Part shown: piece by piece, positions 36,936 to 46,152 of the stretch
How positions within the stretch are numbered: the stretch's first letter is position 1
Layout: each line of letters starts with the position of its first letter
NCBI GenBank assembly: GCA_947371015.1
Contig: CANBNK010000016.1
Coordinates: 1 to 64,000 of the forward strand
Source: Acetobacteraceae bacterium
Lineage (GTDB): Bacteria; Pseudomonadota; Alphaproteobacteria; Acetobacterales; Acetobacteraceae
Direction of reading: 5' to 3'
DNA: 64,000 nucleotides
Position numbers and translations under genes: made by a program
Notes under the pieces: model-generated
What the model was told of the DNA's origin: nothing
The model's input: the letters and a program-made list of their open reading frames with translations, nothing else
Database searches by the model: none

Positions 36936-37907
36936 ATGCTCAAGCGTGCCCTGCCGCTTTTTGCGGCAATATTCTGCCTGTTTTCCGTGCCGCAAGCGGG
37001 TGCGCAAGCTTGGCCCGACCACCCCATCCGCATCGTCGTGGTCTTCCCGCCCGGCGGCTCGTCGGACATCGTCGCCCGCGTGCTGGCCGAGGCGATGACG
37101 CCGAAGCTGGGCCAGCGCGTGGTGGTGGACAACCGCCCCGGCGCCGGCGGCACCCTGGCGGCGCTGCATGTCAGCCAGCAGCCGGCCGATGGCTACACGC
37201 TGATGCTGAGCAACAACGCCCCCATCACCACCAGCCCGCCGATCTACCCCAATGCCGGCTACAATCCGGTCACCAGCTTCACCCATGTGTCCTACATCGG
37301 CATCACGCCGCTGGTCATCATGACCAACCTGGCGGTGCCGGTGACCAACATGGCCATGTTGCAGACCTGGCTGCGGGCGCAGCGCAACCCGGTGGCGTTT
37401 GGCAGTTCGGGCGCCGGCTCGGTCGGCCATGTGCTGGGCACCATGTTCAGCAGCCAGACCGGCATCACGCTGAACCATGTGCCCTATCGCGGCTCCACGC
37501 CGATGCAGGCGGACCTGCTGGGCGGCTCCATCCCGCTGGCCTTCGACCCGATGCCGGACAACTCCGAGAACATCAAGGCCGGCCGGGTCCGCGCCCATGC
37601 GGTCACCTCGGCCGCGCGGCAGCCCAGCCTCCCGGACGTGCCGACCACGGCCGAGGTCGGCCTGCCCGGCCTGGTCATCGGCAACTGGCTCGGCCTCAGC
37701 GCCCCGGCCGGGCTGCCGCCGGCCATCCTGGCGCGGCTGCATGCGGAAGTGGCCGCGGCGATGCAGACCCAGCTGATGCGCGACCGCCTGGCCACGGTGG
37801 GCATTGTCGGTGGCAGCATGACGCAGCCGGAATTCGCCGCCTTCATCGAGAAGGATGTGCGCGAGGTCGGCGGCGCCATCCGCGCCATGGGCATTACCGC
37901 GAACTGA
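36936..37907 (+). CDS. TctC/Bug family substrate-binding protein
   Basis: IRIVVVFPPGGSSDIVARVLAE, VDNRPGAGG, HVPYRGSTP. Confidence 0.92.
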   Translation: MLKRALPLFAAIFCLFSVPQAGAQAWPDHPIRIVVVFPPGGSSDIVARVLAEAMTPKLGQRVVVDNRPGAGGTLAALHVSQQPADGYTLMLSNNAPITTSPPIYPNAGYNPVTSFTHVSYIGITPLVIMTNLAVPVTNMAMLQTWLRAQRNPVAFGSSGAGSVGHVLGTMFSSQTGITLNHVPYRGSTPMQADLLGGSIPLAFDPMPDNSENIKAGRVRAHAVTSAARQPSLPDVPTTAEVGLPGLVIGNWLGLSAPAGLPPAILARLHAEVAAAMQTQLMRDRLATVGIVGGSMTQPEFAAFIEKDVREVGGAIRAMGITAN

Positions 37908-37942
37908 ACGCAGCGGCCCTTCTGGGCCGCTGCGTTCAGTTC
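37901..37942 (+). terminator. 19-bp perfect hairpin including the Bug stop codon
   Basis: GAACTGAACGCAGCGGCCC-TTCT-GGGCCGCTGCGTTCAGTTC then GCTGCTTTTC. Confidence 0.75.
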
Positions 37943-38050
37943 GCTGCTTTTCGGCCCTCAAGCGCCGGGCGGCCGCATCCGCGGCCTTGGCTTACGCGCC
38001 ACAAGGCGCGACGGCCATTCGGCCTTGCGGCCCGCCTTCGTCGGGCCGGG
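37924..38050 (-). repeat. Type B modular multi-hairpin repeat, inverted copy B4
   Basis: reverse complement reads CGGCCCGACGAAGGCGGGCCGCAAGGCCGAATGGCC...GCGCCTTGTGGCGCG...CCAAGGCCGCGGATGCGGCC...CTTGAGGGCC. Confidence 0.72.
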
Positions 38051-38195
38051 GCGCTTGGTTTGCGCGGAGGCGCGGCGGCCGGGCGGGTCAGGGTGCCTCG
38101 CTGGCCCGGGAAGCCGCGGCGGAGGTCGGCGCGGCTGGCTGGCCTTCTCCCGTCGCCGGCGCTACATCGCCGGCCGACAGTCCCGGAAGGCCCGC

Positions 38196-38636
38196 ATGAC
38201 CCGTACCCTCGACAAGGCCCAGGCCCAGGCCGCCTTCGACCGCGCCATCGCCGGCGAGCAGGAGGTCTTCGGCGACTTCTTCCTCGCCCGCCTGCTGGGG
38301 CTGGAGATCACCTACCCCGGCGATGCCTGCGAAGTGGCGTTCGAGGCGCATGACTTCATGTTCAACCCACAGGGCTCGCTGCATGGCGGCATCCTGGCCA
38401 CGGCGCTCGACATCGCCATGGGCCATCTGGTGCGCGCCGCCGGCACGCCCGGCACCACGCTGGAAATGAAGATCCAGTACCTCTCCGCCATGCGCCACGG
38501 CCGCGTGGTGTGCCGCGGCGAGGCGCTGCGCCAGGGCGGCACCTGGTTCCTGCGGGCGGAAGCGCGCGACCAGGAGGGCACGCTGGTGGCCTACGCGACC
38601 AGCACGTGGAAGCTGCTGAAGAAGCGGGTGGCCTAA
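38196..38636 (+). CDS. PaaI family thioesterase (hotdog fold)
   Basis: NPQGSLHGGILATALDIAMGH. Confidence 0.9.
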   Translation: MTRTLDKAQAQAAFDRAIAGEQEVFGDFFLARLLGLEITYPGDACEVAFEAHDFMFNPQGSLHGGILATALDIAMGHLVRAAGTPGTTLEMKIQYLSAMRHGRVVCRGEALRQGGTWFLRAEARDQEGTLVAYATSTWKLLKKRVA

Positions 38637-38911
38637 CCGGCGGCCAGCAGCGCCGCCGCAATCGCCTCCCACTCCTCCCGCAACGCCCCCGCCGGCCGGC
38701 GCTTGCCCGCGCGCCGATACCAGTAATCCGCATTGCCCAAATCGCCCTCCTCCCGGTGCAGCAGCGCGTGCACCCAGGCGGCGTCGGCGCCCTCATCGGC
38801 CTGCGCCGCCTCATGCGCCCGCGCCCAGTCGCCGCGCGCCTGCCACCACAGCGCCGCCAACGCCGGCACCTCCGGCGCCGCCGGCAGCGCGCGCAGCTCG
38901 TCGGGCGTCAC
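38633..38911 (-). CDS. hypothetical protein
   Basis: overlaps the upstream urate-pathway gene; HREEGDLGNADYWYRRAGK motif. Confidence 0.65.
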   Translation of the reverse strand: MTPDELRALPAAPEVPALAALWWQARGDWARAHEAAQADEGADAAWVHALLHREEGDLGNADYWYRRAGKRRPAGALREEWEAIAAALLAAG

Positions 38912-40317
38912 GCGCCCATGCGGTCCTTCAGCCGCAGCAGCATGATCCGCTCCACCTGGCGCAGCGCCTCGGCGTGTTCGGCGCTGGGGTCATTGCCCAG
39001 CCGCGCCTCGAAGGCGGTGACGATCTCCGCCTTGGTCAGCCCCTTCACCGCCACGATGAACGGGATGCCGTGCCGCGCCCGATACGCCGCGTTCAACTCC
39101 AGGAAGCGCGCCCGCTCGGCATCGCTCAAGTGGTCCAGCCCGGCGCTGGCCTGTTCGCTGGTGCTGTCCTCGGTCAGCTGCTTGGCCGCGTGCAGCTTGC
39201 CGGCCAAATCCGGGTGGGCGTTGAGGAAGCTGCGCTGCCGCTCCCGCGGCCAGGCATGCACGGCTGATACGAAGACCTTGTGCAGCCCTTCCGCGGTATC
39301 CTGCGCCGCTGTCAGCCCGGTCTCGTACACCGCAGCGGCCAAGTCCGGCGTATGCTCGGCCAGGTCGCCATACAGCTCCATGAACAGCGCCGGGGACAGC
39401 GTGCTGGGCCGCAGCCCGGCCTTGGGCGGATGCGTGCGTATCCAGTGCCGCGCGATATCCACCCGCCGGGCCACCCAGACGCCCGGCTGCCGCTGGATAT
39501 ACTCCAGGAACCGCGCCAGCGCCGCTGCCCGCCCCGGCCGCCCGGCCAGCCGGCAATGCAGCCCCACGCTCATCATCCGCCCGCCCTCGGCGTAGAGCTG
39601 GTCAAAACTGTCCTTCAGGTAGGTGAAGAACTGGTCGCCACTATTGAAACCCTGCGCGGTGGCGAAGCGCATGTCATTGGCGTCCAGCGTGTAGGGCACC
39701 ATCAAAAACGGCCCGCGTTCGCCCTTCACCCAGAACGGCACGTCGTCATTGTAGCAATCGGCGCTGTAGAGGTAGCTGCCCTCCCGCTGCACAATGCCCA
39801 GTGTATGGACCGTCCCGCGCCCCTGGTAGAAGCTGTACGGATGCGCGCCCGTCAGCCGCGTATGGATGCGCGTGGCTTCCAGGATATCCGCCTCCTCCGC
39901 CGCTTCGGAGAAGTTGCGGTACTCGATCCACTTCAGCCCGTGGCTGGCGATCTCCCACCCGGCCGAGAGCATGCCCGCCACCGCTTCCGGGTTGCGCTCC
40001 ATGGCGGTGGCGATGCCGAAGACGGTCACCGGCAGTCCGCGTTCGGTGAACAGCCGATGCAGCCGCCAGAAGCCGGCGCGGCTGCCGTATTCGTACAGGC
40101 TTTCCATGTTCATGTGGCGCTGGCCGGGCCAGGCCGCGGCGCCGACGATCTCGCTCAGGAAGGCCTCGCTGGCCTCATCCCCGTGCAGGATGTTGTTCTC
40201 GCCGCCTTCCTCGTAGTTGATGACGAAGTTGACCGCGATGCGCGCGCCACCTGGCCACTTCGCATCCGGCGGCGTCGCGCCATAGCCCACCAGGTCGCGC
40301 GGATAATCGCCCTGCAT
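38908..40317 (-). CDS. bifunctional allantoinase (PuuE-type polysaccharide deacetylase) / OHCU decarboxylase
   Basis: N-terminal YPRDLVGYGATPPDAKWPGGARIAVNFVINYEEGGE; C-terminal EDSTSEQASAGLDHL..FRARHGIPFIVAVKG-like OHCU decarboxylase. Confidence 0.92.
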   Translation of the reverse strand: MQGDYPRDLVGYGATPPDAKWPGGARIAVNFVINYEEGGENNILHGDEASEAFLSEIVGAAAWPGQRHMNMESLYEYGSRAGFWRLHRLFTERGLPVTVFGIATAMERNPEAVAGMLSAGWEIASHGLKWIEYRNFSEAAEEADILEATRIHTRLTGAHPYSFYQGRGTVHTLGIVQREGSYLYSADCYNDDVPFWVKGERGPFLMVPYTLDANDMRFATAQGFNSGDQFFTYLKDSFDQLYAEGGRMMSVGLHCRLAGRPGRAAALARFLEYIQRQPGVWVARRVDIARHWIRTHPPKAGLRPSTLSPALFMELYGDLAEHTPDLAAAVYETGLTAAQDTAEGLHKVFVSAVHAWPRERQRSFLNAHPDLAGKLHAAKQLTEDSTSEQASAGLDHLSDAERARFLELNAAYRARHGIPFIVAVKGLTKAEIVTAFEARLGNDPSAEHAEALRQVERIMLLRLKDRMGA

Positions 40318-40319
40318 GC

Positions 40320-40673
40320 TCAGCTGCCCCGGTAGGTGGAATAGCCCCAGGGCGTCACCTGCATCGGCACGTGGTAGTGGCCATCCGGCTCCGCCATGGT
40401 GAAGCGCAGCGTCACCACATCCAGGAAAGGCGGGTCGGATTGCGGGTTGCCCATGGCGGTGAAGTACTCGCCCACCATGAACACCAGCTCATAGGTGCCG
40501 GGCATGTAGGTCGGGCCTTCCAGCAGCGCGGCGGGGGTGCGGCCGTCCTTGTTGGTGATGGCCGCCAGGATGCGCTCGGCGCCATCCGGCTTCACCCGCC
40601 ACAGCTCGAAGGCCATGCCCTGGGCGGGCCGGCCATTCGCGGTATCCAGCACATGCGTTGAAAGATGGCCCAT
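40320..40673 (-). CDS. uraH: 5-hydroxyisourate hydrolase (transthyretin-like)
   Basis: LSTHVLDTANGRPAQGM, C-terminal YSTYRGS signature. Confidence 0.95.
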   Translation of the reverse strand: MGHLSTHVLDTANGRPAQGMAFELWRVKPDGAERILAAITNKDGRTPAALLEGPTYMPGTYELVFMVGEYFTAMGNPQSDPPFLDVVTLRFTMAEPDGHYHVPMQVTPWGYSTYRGS

Positions 40674-40836
40674 GCCCGTGGCTCCTGCTCGTTCACGGCA
40701 GGAAACCACGAAGCGGCGGGAATGTCAGGCGGGCGGGGGGGGGACGCCTCCGCCGTTATGCCCGGGCGGCTCTCAGGCATCCCCGCCGCACGAGTTCGGG
40801 CGGGCCACCGCGACCGGCGCGGTGGTGACGCCGTGG

Positions 40837-41589
40837 CTAGCCCGGCAGCCCAAAGCGCGCGGCCACCGCGGGAAAATCCGCCGCCTGCGCATGCCGCGCG
40901 CAGCCCAAGGTGCCGTCGCCGGCGCGCACCAGCTGGCAGGTCGCCAACCCGCTCGCCGCCGCGGCATCCAGCTCCTCGGCCACGTCCGAGAGAAACAGGA
41001 TTTCTGCGGGTGGCAACCGCAACTCAGCGGCAATGGCGGCATAGCTCGCCACTTCCCGCTTGCCGCCCATGCGCGTGTCGAAGAAGCCGGCAAACAGCGG
41101 GTTCAGATCGCCCGCTTCGCTGAACCCAAACAGCAGCTTCTGCGCCGGCACGGAGCCCGAGGAATACACCGCCAGCGCCACGCCACCCGCAGCCCAGCCG
41201 CGCAAACAAGCCGCAACATCCGGCCATAGATGCCCCTTCAGCCGGCCATCGCGATAGCCGGCTTCCCAGATCATCCCCTGCAACGCCTTCAGCGGCGTCG
41301 CCTTCACGTCCTCGGCCATCCAGCGCCGCAGCGTCGCGGCTGGCGCGGCGCCTGGTTCGGCCGCGCGCACCTCAGCCAGCAGCGCCGCCACCGCGGGTTC
41401 CGCGCCTTCAGCCGCCAGGAAGCCGTCCAGCGCCGCCTCGGCAAACGGAAACAGCGTCTCCTTCACGAAGGCGATCGCCGTCGTCGTGCCCTCGATATCC
41501 GTCAGCACCAGCTTCGGCCGCCGATCGCTGGAGGGCGCAGGCGAAGCCGAGCACCCGGAGGCGTGAATCGTCGGCCCTGGAACGGTCAT
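40837..41589 (-). CDS. mtnC: acireductone synthase (enolase-phosphatase E1)
   Basis: [38 protein letters not shown]; adjacent to mtnD and mtnB. Confidence 0.92.
   Translation of the reverse strand: MTVPGPTIHASGCSASPAPSSDRRPKLVLTDIEGTTTAIAFVKETLFPFAEAALDGFLAAEGAEPAVAALLAEVRAAEPGAAPAATLRRWMAEDVKATPLKALQGMIWEAGYRDGRLKGHLWPDVAACLRGWAAGGVALAVYSSGSVPAQKLLFGFSEAGDLNPLFAGFFDTRMGGKREVASYAAIAAELRLPPAEILFLSDVAEELDAAAASGLATCQLVRAGDGTLGCARHAQAADFPAVAARFGLPG
41521..41573. repeat. Type C palindromic repeat overlapping the mtnC 5' end
   Basis: CCGATCGCTGGAGGGCGCAGGCGAAGCCGAGCACCCGGAGGCGTGAATCGTCGG. Confidence 0.78.
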
Positions 41590-42126
41590 TCAGGCCGCAA
41601 CCGGGAAGCGCAGCGCCATGTCGGTGCCGGTGAACTCCGCCACCCAGCCGGCCGGGTCGGTGAAGACGCGCAGCGCGGTGAAGTAGGGCTTGTCGCCGGC
41701 GTCGAACCAATGCTGCGTCCCCGCCGGCACGCTCAGCAGGTCGCCCTGCACGCAATGCGCGTCATAGACGCGGCCGTCGACATGCAGCACGAAGTCGCCG
41801 GCGCCCTTCACGAAGAACCGCACCTCATCCTCGGTGTGGATGTGCTCGTTCAGGAACTTCTCCCGCATCGCCGCGGCCTGCGGGTGGTCCGGCGTCAGGC
41901 TGACCACGTCGGCACTGCCGGCCCCGGTCTCGCCCATCAGCTTGTCCAGGTAGGGCCGATACGCCGCCAGGATCTCGTCATTGCTGGCGCCATCGGGCAC
42001 CTGCACGCCGTCCCAGCGCTCGAACCGCACGCCCAGCGGCGCCAGCGCGGCGGCGATGGCGGTGGCGTCCTCGGTCCGCAGTTCTTCCTGCTTGGTCGAG
42101 GCGTTCCAAATGGTCAGACGGCTCAT
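41590..42126 (-). CDS. mtnD: acireductone dioxygenase
   Basis: cupin HIHTEDEVRFFVKG; GTQHWFDAG. Confidence 0.93.
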   Translation of the reverse strand: MSRLTIWNASTKQEELRTEDATAIAAALAPLGVRFERWDGVQVPDGASNDEILAAYRPYLDKLMGETGAGSADVVSLTPDHPQAAAMREKFLNEHIHTEDEVRFFVKGAGDFVLHVDGRVYDAHCVQGDLLSVPAGTQHWFDAGDKPYFTALRVFTDPAGWVAEFTGTDMALRFPVAA

Positions 42127-42752
42127 CGTGCCGCTCTCCTTTCTTCCAGTTCGCAGGCCAGCATGAACTCCAGCGCCTCCAGCCGCAGCCGGGCGGTCGC
42201 CATGTCCCTGCCCCATACATAGATCCCATGGCCGCGGATCAAATACCCCGGCGGCACACTCGTCATGCCATCCCAGCGGCGATCCACCGCAGCCTGCAGG
42301 CGGTCGATATCCTGGTCGTTGTCGAAGACCGGCACCTCAACCCGGGCGTCATGCGTCGGCAGGCCGGGGAATGCCTTCAACAATTCATATCCGGCCAGCA
42401 CCACAGCGTCCCCGGCGGCGCGGGACAGCACCGTATTGGCCAGGGAATGCCCGTGCAGCACCGCTCCGGCCTCGGCGAATCGCCGGTAGATGCCGCAATG
42501 CAGGCCGGTTTCGGCGGAAGCCTTGTCGCCCGCGTGCAGCGGCCGGCCGTCGAGGTCCACCGCGATCACGCCCTCGGGCCGCAGGAAGCCCTTGTGCCCG
42601 CCGCTGCGGGTGATGGCCACCCGCCCATCGGCCAGGCGCACGGAGATATTGCCTGCCGTGGCCGGCACCCAGTTGAAGCGGTCCAGCCGCTCACCGGCGG
42701 CGATGATCTCGGCCGTCGCCCGGCCAAACGCGTCTTCATCCGCCATCGGCAT
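42123..42752 (-). CDS. mtnB: methylthioribulose-1-phosphate dehydratase
   Basis: class II aldolase-like: GHSLANTVLS, IRGHGIYVWG; TAGNISVRL. Confidence 0.92.
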   Translation of the reverse strand: MPMADEDAFGRATAEIIAAGERLDRFNWVPATAGNISVRLADGRVAITRSGGHKGFLRPEGVIAVDLDGRPLHAGDKASAETGLHCGIYRRFAEAGAVLHGHSLANTVLSRAAGDAVVLAGYELLKAFPGLPTHDARVEVPVFDNDQDIDRLQAAVDRRWDGMTSVPPGYLIRGHGIYVWGRDMATARLRLEALEFMLACELEERRAAR

Positions 42753-42874
42753 TCCCCCCGGAACGGCAAAAGGGCGCCGGGGCCGGCGAGGCCCGCGGCG
42801 CCCAAAGGCGCTGGTCGAAATCGGCCTGGTTCAGCCGGCCAAGGTCAGGCCAGCCTGGATCAGGCCAGCCTACG

Positions 42875-43132
42875 TCAAGCCGCGGGGCGAGACGTGGTCT
42901 GCGCGGTGCCGGCGGTGGTGTTGGTACCAGCCGGACCCTGGATGGTGCCGGCGGGCTTGCCCGGCTCGGCCGCGGCCATCGAGGCATCGACCTCGTCTTC
43001 CTTCATGTTCTTCTTGAAGGATTTGATGCCGGTGGCCAGGTCGCCCATCAACCCGCTGATCTTGCCGCTGCCGAACAGCAGCAACACCACCATCAGAACA
43101 ATGGCCCAATGCCAGATGCTGAACGAACCCAT
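42875..43132 (-). CDS. tatA: Sec-independent protein translocase subunit TatA
   Basis: [37 protein letters not shown]. Confidence 0.93.
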   Translation of the reverse strand: MGSFSIWHWAIVLMVVLLLFGSGKISGLMGDLATGIKSFKKNMKEDEVDASMAAAEPGKPAGTIQGPAGTNTTAGTAQTTSRPAA

Positions 43133-43285
43133 GTGACGCCTCGACAAAACCTGTTGTGCCGCCCGCCCGGAGTATGACTGGCCGGTCAGCCCGCTGAAGG
43201 CCCCGACACTACCGTCTCGCCCCCGGCGGCGCAAACCTTCACATGGCCCGGCCCGGTGCCTGGTGCAACCGGGCGGCAGGCGAAT

Positions 43286-44257
43286 TCAGCCCTCGGCAGT
43301 AATCCCCAGCCGCCGGATCAGCGGCACCCAGCGCTCACGCTCCGCCGCCAGGAAGGCGCCGAAGGCGGTGGGGTCGCTGCCGACCACCTCAAAGCCCGCC
43401 TGTTCCATGGCCGCGCGCACGCTGGGCACGTCCAGCGCCCGCCGCGCCTCCTGCGCCAACCGCGCCACCCGCGCCGGCGGTGTGCCGGCCGGGCCGATCA
43501 GCCCGATGAAGGCGAAGCTCTCGGCCCCGGCGATGCCGCATTCCGCCAGCGTCGGCACCGCCGGCGCCTGTGCCAGCCGCGCGCCCGCCGTCACCGCCAG
43601 GCCGCGCACCTGGTCGGCGCCCAACTGCGGCAGGATGGCGGCGGCCGAGACCAGCATGGCGTCGATCCGCCCGGCCACCAGGTCGATGACCGCCGGCGGG
43701 AAGCCCCGATAGGGCACGTGCAGCAGCCGCGTGCCGGTGCGCGCCATCAGGTCTTCCATGGCCAGGTGCCCGGCCGAGCCGGCGCCGACCGAGCCGAAGC
43801 TGAGCTTGCCCGGGTTGGCCCGCGCATGGGCGACGAACTGGGCAAAGTCCCGTACCGGCAGGGCGGGATGCACCACCAGGAACTGCGCCATCCGCACCAG
43901 CTGGCTGATCGGCGCCAGGTCGTGCGCGGGGTCGTAGGGCAGGGCGGGGTACAGCGCCGGGGCGGTGGTCAGCGGGCCATTGATGGAAACGCCGAGGGTA
44001 TGGCCATCGGTCGCCTTGGCCACCGCATCGGTGCCCAGATTGCCGCCGGCGCCGCTGCGGCTTTCCGCGACGAAGGGCTGGCCGAAGACCTGGGTGAAAT
44101 GCTGGCCGACCGCGCGGGCGGCGATATCCGGCGTGGAGCCGGGCGGAAACGGCACCACCAGCTTCACCGGCCGGTCCGGCCAGGCGGCTTGCGCCTGGGC
44201 GAGGCCCGGCAGCAGGAACGGGGCGGCGAGCAGGGCACGGCGCGGCATCGGGCTCAT
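43286..44257 (-). CDS. TctC/Bug family substrate-binding protein
   Basis: PVKLVVPFPPGSTPDIAARAVGQ, AESRSGAGGNLG, HVPYRGFPP. Confidence 0.92.
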   Translation of the reverse strand: MSPMPRRALLAAPFLLPGLAQAQAAWPDRPVKLVVPFPPGSTPDIAARAVGQHFTQVFGQPFVAESRSGAGGNLGTDAVAKATDGHTLGVSINGPLTTAPALYPALPYDPAHDLAPISQLVRMAQFLVVHPALPVRDFAQFVAHARANPGKLSFGSVGAGSAGHLAMEDLMARTGTRLLHVPYRGFPPAVIDLVAGRIDAMLVSAAAILPQLGADQVRGLAVTAGARLAQAPAVPTLAECGIAGAESFAFIGLIGPAGTPPARVARLAQEARRALDVPSVRAAMEQAGFEVVGSDPTAFGAFLAAERERWVPLIRRLGITAEG

Positions 44258-44373
44258 CGGGCGTCCTCCGGGGGCGCTGCGGCACCCCTCATCGCCCGCT
44301 TCCACCACGCGCCGGGCCGGGCTTCAAGCCCGGGGGCCGCCTGTACGGCATGGCGCCCCGGGGTGCGGCCGCC

Positions 44374-44568
44374 TCAGCCGCGCTTTTCGGCCTGGAACAT
44401 CAGTGCGATGCCCGAGAGCAGCACCAGCGCCGTGCTGACGTGGATCAGGCCCTTGAAATTCAGCCCGTCCACGCGGCCATGGGCCATGGCCAGGCCGTAG
44501 CAGCCCGCCACCAGGAAGACCGCAAACAGCGGCACTGCGAAGCGTACGAAGAAATTTTCCTGGGGCAT
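44374..44568 (-). CDS. small two-TM hypothetical protein
   Basis: hydrophobic 64-aa ORF with ATG and no competing ORF. Confidence 0.6.
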   Translation of the reverse strand: MPQENFFVRFAVPLFAVFLVAGCYGLAMAHGRVDGLNFKGLIHVSTALVLLSGIALMFQAEKRG

Positions 44569-44665
44569 GGCCCGACCTCCCGTCTCGTTGCTCCGGGGTC
44601 TCTGCCCCGACGAGGGAAGGTTAGCGTCGTCATGCCCGCGGTTCCATCCAATTGTGGACAGACGT

Positions 44666-45178
44666 TCAGGTTTGCCGGGTGCCGTCGCCCGCCGGCCGCG
44701 GCAGCACGAAGCCGGCGGTGGGGAAGATGGTGATGCCGAGCGACCCGCCGGCGGGATACCAGACCCGCACCGCCGTCCAGTCATTCGCCGCCGAGACGTC
44801 CAGCACCTGCTGGTCCAGGCTGATCGGCCCGCCGCCGCGCCGGCTGTCCCAGTTGGCGTGGTCCACCCGGATTTCCCGCGCCGACATCACGCGGGAGACC
44901 ACCGCGACATGGCCATCCACCAGGCGCGCGGTCTGGCGGAACACCAGCACCGCGCCGGCCTCCGGCTGCTGGCCGCGGGCATAGCGGCCCGAGGCGGCGT
45001 CCCACCACTGGTAGCCGTCCCCGGTCAGGCGGATGTTGGCGCGCTCCCGGGCATAAGGCACGCAGTAGAGTTGGCGGCTATCCGTGGGCGGCGAGACGAC
45101 CACGGCGGCCTGCTGCACCGGTGGCGTGGCGCAGCCGGCGAGGGGGAGCAGCAGCAGGGCCTGGCGGCGTTGGATCAT
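44666..45178 (-). CDS. CHAP domain-containing lipoprotein
   Basis: lipobox LAGC; CVPYARERANI, GHVAVVSRV, DHANWDS. Confidence 0.85.
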   Translation of the reverse strand: MIQRRQALLLLPLAGCATPPVQQAAVVVSPPTDSRQLYCVPYARERANIRLTGDGYQWWDAASGRYARGQQPEAGAVLVFRQTARLVDGHVAVVSRVMSAREIRVDHANWDSRRGGGPISLDQQVLDVSAANDWTAVRVWYPAGGSLGITIFPTAGFVLPRPAGDGTRQT

Positions 45179-45255
45179 CGTCGGGGTCCGTTACGTCTCG
45201 GCCCCGACCATGCCAAATCGCCAAAGCTGCGTGAAGCCTGGCGAAGGGCCTGGCG

Positions 45256-46152
45256 CTACGCCGCCTTCGCCCGCACCCCCGGCACGCCACGCAGCCGCCC
45301 GCCGGGCATCGCACCCGGCACGCTCGCCGCCAGGTCGGCCGCCAGCAGCAGCCCGTCCCAATCCACGCCGGTGGCCACGCCCATGCGCTGGAACATCCAC
45401 ACCACATCCTCCATGGCCACGTTGCCGGTGGCCCCCGGCGCAAACGGGCAGCCGCCGATGCCACCGCTGGCGGCGTCGAACACCCGCACCCCCGCCTGGT
45501 AGGCGGCGAATACATTGGCCACGCCCATGCCGTAGGTGTCGTGCCCATGGAAGGCGAAGCGCTTGCCCCAGGCCTTGATCGCCTGGGTGAACACGCGCCC
45601 GACCTGGTCCGGCGCGGCATTGCCGGTGGTGTCGCAGATCGCGATCTCAATCTCGGGGTCCAGCGCCACCACGCGCTCGACGAAATCCAGGCAATCCTGC
45701 TCCGGCACCACGCCCTCGAACGGGCAGTGGAAGGCGCAGCTCAGGTTGAAGCGGATGGGCGTGCCGCGGGCTTCCCGCACGATGGCGGAAAGGTCCGCCA
45801 GGCTGTCGCCGCGGCTGCGGTTCAGGTTGGCCTGGTTGTGGCCTTCGGTCACGGACATGAACAGGCCCAGCCGGTCGGCGCCCTGCGCCATCGCGGTCTC
45901 GAAGCCGCGGCGGTTCGGCACCAGCGTGGTGCATTCCAGGCCTTCCAACTGCTTGGCCGCCTTCAGCACGTCGGGCGTGTCGCTCATCTGCGGAATGGCG
46001 CGCGGCGAGACGAAGCTGCCGACCTCCATGCGCCGGATGCCCGCGGCATGCGCGGCGCGGACCATGGCGATTTTCGTCTCGGTCGGCACCATGGCGGCGA
46101 TGGATTGCAGCCCGTCGCGCGGGGCGACCTCGGACAGGAAAATGTCGCTCAT
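45256..46152 (-). CDS. hydroxymethylglutaryl-CoA lyase family protein
   Basis: EVAPRDGLQ, HGHDTYGMGVANV, GIGGCPFAPGATGNVA. Confidence 0.93.
   Translation of the reverse strand: MSDIFLSEVAPRDGLQSIAAMVPTETKIAMVRAAHAAGIRRMEVGSFVSPRAIPQMSDTPDVLKAAKQLEGLECTTLVPNRRGFETAMAQGADRLGLFMSVTEGHNQANLNRSRGDSLADLSAIVREARGTPIRFNLSCAFHCPFEGVVPEQDCLDFVERVVALDPEIEIAICDTTGNAAPDQVGRVFTQAIKAWGKRFAFHGHDTYGMGVANVFAAYQAGVRVFDAASGGIGGCPFAPGATGNVAMEDVVWMFQRMGVATGVDWDGLLLAADLAASVPGAMPGGRLRGVPGVRAKAA

Noticed and set aside
42838-42885. GGTCAGGCCAGCCT/GATCAGGCCAGCCT short tandem after tatA as a regulatory element
   Set aside because: Only two to three degenerate short units; too weak to support a functional claim.
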